Below, piece by piece: positions 60,408 through 64,000 of a stretch of DNA of 64,000 nucleotides. The translations under genes and the position numbers were made by a program. The stretch is from Vibrio sinaloensis (GTDB lineage: Bacteria; Pseudomonadota; Gammaproteobacteria; Enterobacterales; Vibrionaceae): NCBI RefSeq assembly GCF_023195835.1, contig NZ_CP096199.1:1922001-1986000 (forward strand). Reading direction: 5' to 3'. The notes beneath the pieces were generated by a model. The model made no database searches, was not told the DNA's origin, and was given only the letters and a program-made list of their open reading frames with translations. Position 1 is the first letter of the stretch. The number at the start of each line of letters is the position of its first letter.

Positions 60408-63014
60408 CTACTCAACCTCACCGATAAACTCACCCTCTTGCGCCGCAAGATAGATACGGGTGACAGGTTGCTGCTGTGAGAGCTTATTCAGTAGCGCTAA
60501 AGAGACGGGCGGCAGCAACTGGCCTTCGATGATCGCTTCGAGCATCCGTGCGCCATTTTCAGAACGTGTCGCTCTGGCCAGGATTTCGTCGATCAGTGAG
60601 TCTTGGATCTCTACCTTGGCTGAGTAACGCTCACTGAACAAGGTTTCTAGGCGCTCAAGCTTAAATCGGACGATAGACTCCAACACATCTGGGCTTAGCG
60701 GCATGTAGGGGACCACTTCCATTCTCGCTAACAGCGCTGGCTTGAAGAAAGCGGCCAGCTCTGGGTAGAGCGCATCATCTAACTGGTCGAGCTGCTCGGC
60801 ATGGTCAACAATGGTTTGGAAACCTAAGTTCGAGGTGAGGAAAAACACGATGTTTTGGCAGTCGATGACTCGCCCTTCGCCATCGGCCAATTCGCCCTTA
60901 TCAAACGCTTGATAGAACAAGTTAAGAACCTCTGGATGGGCTTTCTCAACCTCATCGAGCAGTACCACCGAATACGGCATTTTGCGAATCGCTTCGGTGA
61001 GCACACCGCCCTCACCATAACCGACATAGCCAGGAGGCGAGCCAATGAGACGTGATACGGTATGCTTCTCTTGATACTCCGACATATTAATCGTGGTTAA
61101 GAATTGCTTACCGCCATACAGGTGCTCAGCCAATTGCACTACCGTCTCTGTTTTACCCACACCACTAGGACCAACAAGCAAAAAGGCACCTTTAGGGCGA
61201 CCGGGACGACGCAAATCGGCACGCGCAGTCAGCAAGTGTTGATGTACACGCTCAATGGCGACATCCTGACCTTTAATCGACTGACCAAGAATCTCTGCCA
61301 GATGGGTAATCTTATGTAGCTCATCGCTTTTCATTTGGTCAACGGGAACACCCGTCCAATCAGCGATCACTTCTGCCACTTGTTGCGCGTCCACTTGAGG
61401 ATGAATCAGGCGCTCGTTGTGAGGAATTTGCTCCAATTGCTGGTACTTTTCGCCAATGGTCGCCAACGCCTGGTCACGCTGCTCTAGCTCAAGTGGTACT
61501 TCAGCATCTGCACTCACCGCCGCACGAAGCTCAATGATCTCTTCCACCAGCTGCTTTTGCTGTTGCCACTGCTCGGTTAACTTATCACGTTCACACTCGT
61601 CCGCCGCTTCCTCGATTTTAAGCTCCTCGAGACGTTGGTGATCAACTTCTTTACCGAGTAGTTGTGCGCGTTCCAGCATAGCAATCTCTAGTTGACGCTG
61701 ATGACAAGCCGTTTCGATGAAGGCTAAACGCTTAGGTGGCGCGGTTAGGTTGATGGCGATGCGGGCACATGCGGTGTCTAGAACGTCAATCGCTTTATCC
61801 GGCAGCTGACGCCCAGAAATGTAACGCACTGAAAGCTCCGCGGCCGCTTTAAGCGCATCGTCGGTAATCAAGACATTGTGCGTTTTCTCATAGACGGAGT
61901 TGAGGCCACGTAGGATATCCACCGCTTGCTCGACACTCGGCTCTTCCAGTTTCACCAGTTGGAAACGACGCGTCAAAGCCGGGTCTTTTTCAAAATACTT
62001 TTTGTATTCTTTCCACGTTGTAGCAGCAATGGTACTCAGTTCGCCGCGTGCAAGCGCAGGTTTGAGCAGGTTTGCAGCATCTCCACCGCCCTCTTGGTTA
62101 CCCGCCCCGATCAAGGTGTGGGCCTCATCAATAAACAGGATGATAGGTTTTGGCGAGTGTTTTATCGCATCAATCACACCCTTAAGGCGCTTTTCAAACT
62201 CACCTTTGACAGACGCTCCCGCTTGTAACAAGCCAAGGTCCAGTGAGTAAAGTTCAACGCCTTGTAATTTCAGTGGCACAGTGCCTGCGACGACTCGTAA
62301 CGCCAACCCTTCAATCATGGCACTTTTGCCGACACCAGCGTCTCCGACCACAATGGGGTTGTTTTTGCGGCGGCGGCACAAAATATCAATCATTAGATTG
62401 ATTTCATTCTCTCGGCACAGCACAGGATCAAGTTCATTTTGACGCGCTTGCTCTGTTACATTGGTGCAGTACTTAGACAACACTGAGCCACTCTCTGCGC
62501 CGATAGAACCGTTGCTGGCTTTTTCGGCTGTCTCAACCTGTGTTTCGGCAGAGTCGGCCAACACAGTGTCAAAATGTTTTTTCAAGCTTTCACGATTGAT
62601 CGAATCAAGCAGTCGCACCAGTTTTTGGTCCATATAGCGATCTGCTCGAGTCAGTGCTGCCAGTAAAATTGCCCCTGAGCGCAGCTCTGACTGATTCAGT
62701 TCAGTGGTTGACAGCAACCAAGCCTCTTGCATCAACTCGACCAGCAGTGGCGAGAATGCAGGATAGCTATCGAGCGCTTGCTCACGAGTAAAGCTGGTCA
62801 CAATCGCCTGTTTGATTTCATCGAGCGAGAGTTCAGCCTGTTTAATAATCGCGCGAACATCAGAGAGCGGATTATCCAGTAACACTTCTAGATAGTGTTC
62901 AAATGTGATTTCACTGTGCTGACGCTCAATACACACAGATGCTGCCTGCTCTAAGGCGAGCTTGCTCTGTGGATTTAATTTGGCAATAAGAGTCGGTAGT
63001 TCAATACGGATCAC
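60408..63014 (-). CDS. clpV: Type VI sheath-disassembly ATPase ClpV (TssH)
   Basis: ClpV is a Clp/Hsp100 ATPase that disassembles contracted TssB/TssC sheaths. The 868-residue protein has an N-terminal ClpN domain starting IRIELPTLIAKLNP. The first AAA+ domain has Walker A GDAGVGKS near residue 228; a coiled middle domain follows. The second AAA+ domain has Walker A GPSGVGKT near 616 and Walker B LLDEVEKAHP near 684. The start is probably GTG at 63014, matching the V. cholerae protein (MIRIELPTL), rather than the GTG at 63023; AGGTG lies upstream. Confidence 0.95.
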   Translation of the reverse strand: MIRIELPTLIAKLNPQSKLALEQAASVCIERQHSEITFEHYLEVLLDNPLSDVRAIIKQAELSLDEIKQAIVTSFTREQALDSYPAFSPLLVELMQEAWLLSTTELNQSELRSGAILLAALTRADRYMDQKLVRLLDSINRESLKKHFDTVLADSAETQVETAEKASNGSIGAESGSVLSKYCTNVTEQARQNELDPVLCRENEINLMIDILCRRRKNNPIVVGDAGVGKSAMIEGLALRVVAGTVPLKLQGVELYSLDLGLLQAGASVKGEFEKRLKGVIDAIKHSPKPIILFIDEAHTLIGAGNQEGGGDAANLLKPALARGELSTIAATTWKEYKKYFEKDPALTRRFQLVKLEEPSVEQAVDILRGLNSVYEKTHNVLITDDALKAAAELSVRYISGRQLPDKAIDVLDTACARIAINLTAPPKRLAFIETACHQRQLEIAMLERAQLLGKEVDHQRLEELKIEEAADECERDKLTEQWQQQKQLVEEIIELRAAVSADAEVPLELEQRDQALATIGEKYQQLEQIPHNERLIHPQVDAQQVAEVIADWTGVPVDQMKSDELHKITHLAEILGQSIKGQDVAIERVHQHLLTARADLRRPGRPKGAFLLVGPSGVGKTETVVQLAEHLYGGKQFLTTINMSEYQEKHTVSRLIGSPPGYVGYGEGGVLTEAIRKMPYSVVLLDEVEKAHPEVLNLFYQAFDKGELADGEGRVIDCQNIVFFLTSNLGFQTIVDHAEQLDQLDDALYPELAAFFKPALLARMEVVPYMPLSPDVLESIVRFKLERLETLFSERYSAKVEIQDSLIDEILARATRSENGARMLEAIIEGQLLPPVSLALLNKLSQQQPVTRIYLAAQEGEFIGEVE

Positions 63015-63043
63015 GGCAATCACCTAGCCTTTATAAGTTATTT

Positions 63044-63817
63044 TTATAGAATTTGATTTAGTTGTTCGATGACGTCACTGGTTTTGACGTGGAGTAAATA
63101 GCTGTAGCCAAGAAACGCGCCAACCCAAAGCACGACAAAACCAGCAAATATCGACCACAGTGGCAGTTGCTTGCTTAGCTTATATTTAGAGCGCACCACG
63201 TGTTCAGTGGCACTCGTGAGTTGAGCAATATCTGTGTCTTGGTCGAGATTGAGTAACTTATGAAGTTGCGCTATCACTTTTTCGCGCTCGATTTTTCCAG
63301 ACTCAATCACGCGATATTTGCCCTCAAAGCCAAGCACTAAACATTGATAAATGAACTCCAGCAGCAACTTGTACTGTTGTGGTTCCGCTTCTAAGCGCTT
63401 GAGGATAGTAAACACCTTTTCCCCGCCCCAGGTTTCGTTGTGAAAGCGCGATAGCATCGAATGCTCAGCCCAAACAGTCGACGCTCCCCATGGCGTGCCC
63501 ATCACCGCTTCGTCGAGAAAGGTGCACAAGATATAGCGGTATGCCATCAAGACCGCATGTTCATACCCCTGTTCGGTCAGCTCGATTTCAATGGTTTTAA
63601 TCTCTTCGACGGTTTGTTCGTAAATTGACTCAATATTGTCACATTCAGCCAACTGCCTAACACGCAGCGCCAACCCCAATAGCGGAGTGGCAGCGTCAAT
63701 CAATGGATTACTCAAACTGCCACGCAGCTGGAACCAATAATCTTGGTCGTGATTAATTTTCTCGACATCATCAAACAGCAAGCTGCTGTATTTACTTTCT
63801 TTTTTACTGATATCCAT
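63044..63817 (-). CDS. tssL: Type VI membrane-complex protein TssL (DotU/VasF)
   Basis: TssL is the DotU-like inner-membrane partner of TssM. The 257-residue protein has a cytoplasmic helical domain with CTFLDEAVMGTPWG and FHNETWGGEKVF, and one C-terminal membrane helix (about 222-244). No peptidoglycan-binding extension is present, as in the V. cholerae type. AGGAG precedes the ATG. The tssK stop is 2 bases upstream. Confidence 0.95.
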   Translation of the reverse strand: MDISKKESKYSSLLFDDVEKINHDQDYWFQLRGSLSNPLIDAATPLLGLALRVRQLAECDNIESIYEQTVEEIKTIEIELTEQGYEHAVLMAYRYILCTFLDEAVMGTPWGASTVWAEHSMLSRFHNETWGGEKVFTILKRLEAEPQQYKLLLEFIYQCLVLGFEGKYRVIESGKIEREKVIAQLHKLLNLDQDTDIAQLTSATEHVVRSKYKLSKQLPLWSIFAGFVVLWVGAFLGYSYLLHVKTSDVIEQLNQIL

Positions 63818-63819
63818 GA

Positions 63820-64000
63820 TTAGCTCCTGATAGCCCAGAACTGTAGATCCAGCTCCTCAAACGCCGCAGCCACATGGAAAGCAAACCCACTCGAATGTTG
63901 CAGCATGCTCCAAGCACTGCTGGTCTTATCCAGTTGGTAATAGGTGTAGCCCGCGTGATACGGCAACTGACGTGGTGCCACTGGCAATGCGACCAAAGGA
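63820..64000 (-). CDS. tssK: Type VI baseplate protein TssK, 3' fragment
   Basis: The window edge cuts this gene, and only the C-terminal 59 residues are visible. They read LPVAPRQLPYHAGYTYYQL and end in FHVAAAFEELDLQFWAIRS, the characteristic TssK (VasE) C-terminus. TssK is a baseplate component that contacts TssL/TssM. The stop codon at 63820-63822 lies 2 bases before the tssL start. The rest of the cluster (vipA, vipB, tssE-G, tssJ and others) is expected to the right of the window. Confidence 0.92.
   Translation of the reverse strand, partial: PLVALPVAPRQLPYHAGYTYYQLDKTSSAWSMLQHSSGFAFHVAAAFEELDLQFWAIRS

Overview
The window is a chromosomal segment of a marine gammaproteobacterium, almost certainly a Vibrio or a close relative. 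The evidence is gene order and protein similarity recalled from known families, not a database search. Characteristic points are the cmoM-mukF-mukE-mukB block with elyC divergent, torR/torD followed by purR and a c-di-GMP riboswitch in front of tfoY, the yeaC/msrB/gapA/yeaD neighbourhood, aat-bpt, and a type VI secretion cluster in the Vibrio cholerae gene order (tssK-tssL-clpV-vasH-vasI-tssA-tssM-vasL).

Layout. 0-6 kb: rluE, aspS, a DUF72 gene, then cmoA and cmoB for wobble-uridine modification, with an 11-copy heptamer repeat between the last two. 6-9.4 kb: a compact three-gene operon (retropepsin-like lipoprotein, inactive transglutaminase with membrane helices, ATP-grasp ligase-like protein) that probably makes or trims an unknown peptide-type modification. 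9.4-19.2 kb: an aldehyde dehydrogenase, the MukBEF condensin operon with cmoM, and elyC. 19.3-24.2 kb: torR and torD with three tor-box-like repeats between them, purR, riboswitch-tfoY, a DedA-like membrane protein and a DUF2007 protein. 24.2-33 kb: an alpha/beta hydrolase, glgC-glgA, topA, yciN and aroA, with a MITE-like palindromic element between glgC and topA. 33-42.6 kb: a glycine-zipper protein divergent from aat-bpt, infA, tdk, cysS, ppiB, lpxH, an EAL/HDOD signalling protein, a YchJ-family protein, yeaC, a DUF2989 lipoprotein and msrB. 42.9-51.8 kb: gapA, a mutarotase gene, rlmA, a ChaN-like lipoprotein, a small uncharacterised protein, a secreted alkaline phosphatase, a large MscS channel and a YcgN-type protein. 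51.9-64 kb: the downstream part of a type VI secretion operon on the minus strand, cut by the window edge inside tssK.

Functional links. CmoA, CmoB and CmoM form the cmo5U/mcmo5U tRNA pathway. Aat and Bpt together feed N-end-rule substrates to ClpS/ClpAP. GlgC and GlgA make glycogen from glucose-1-phosphate. c-di-GMP appears twice, through the tfoY riboswitch and the degenerate EAL-HDOD protein. TfoY is a known activator of type VI secretion in V. cholerae, which ties the 22 kb and 52-64 kb regions together by inference. No rRNA or tRNA gene, CRISPR array, prophage or insertion sequence was recognised. The only mobile-looking DNA is the short repeat elements.
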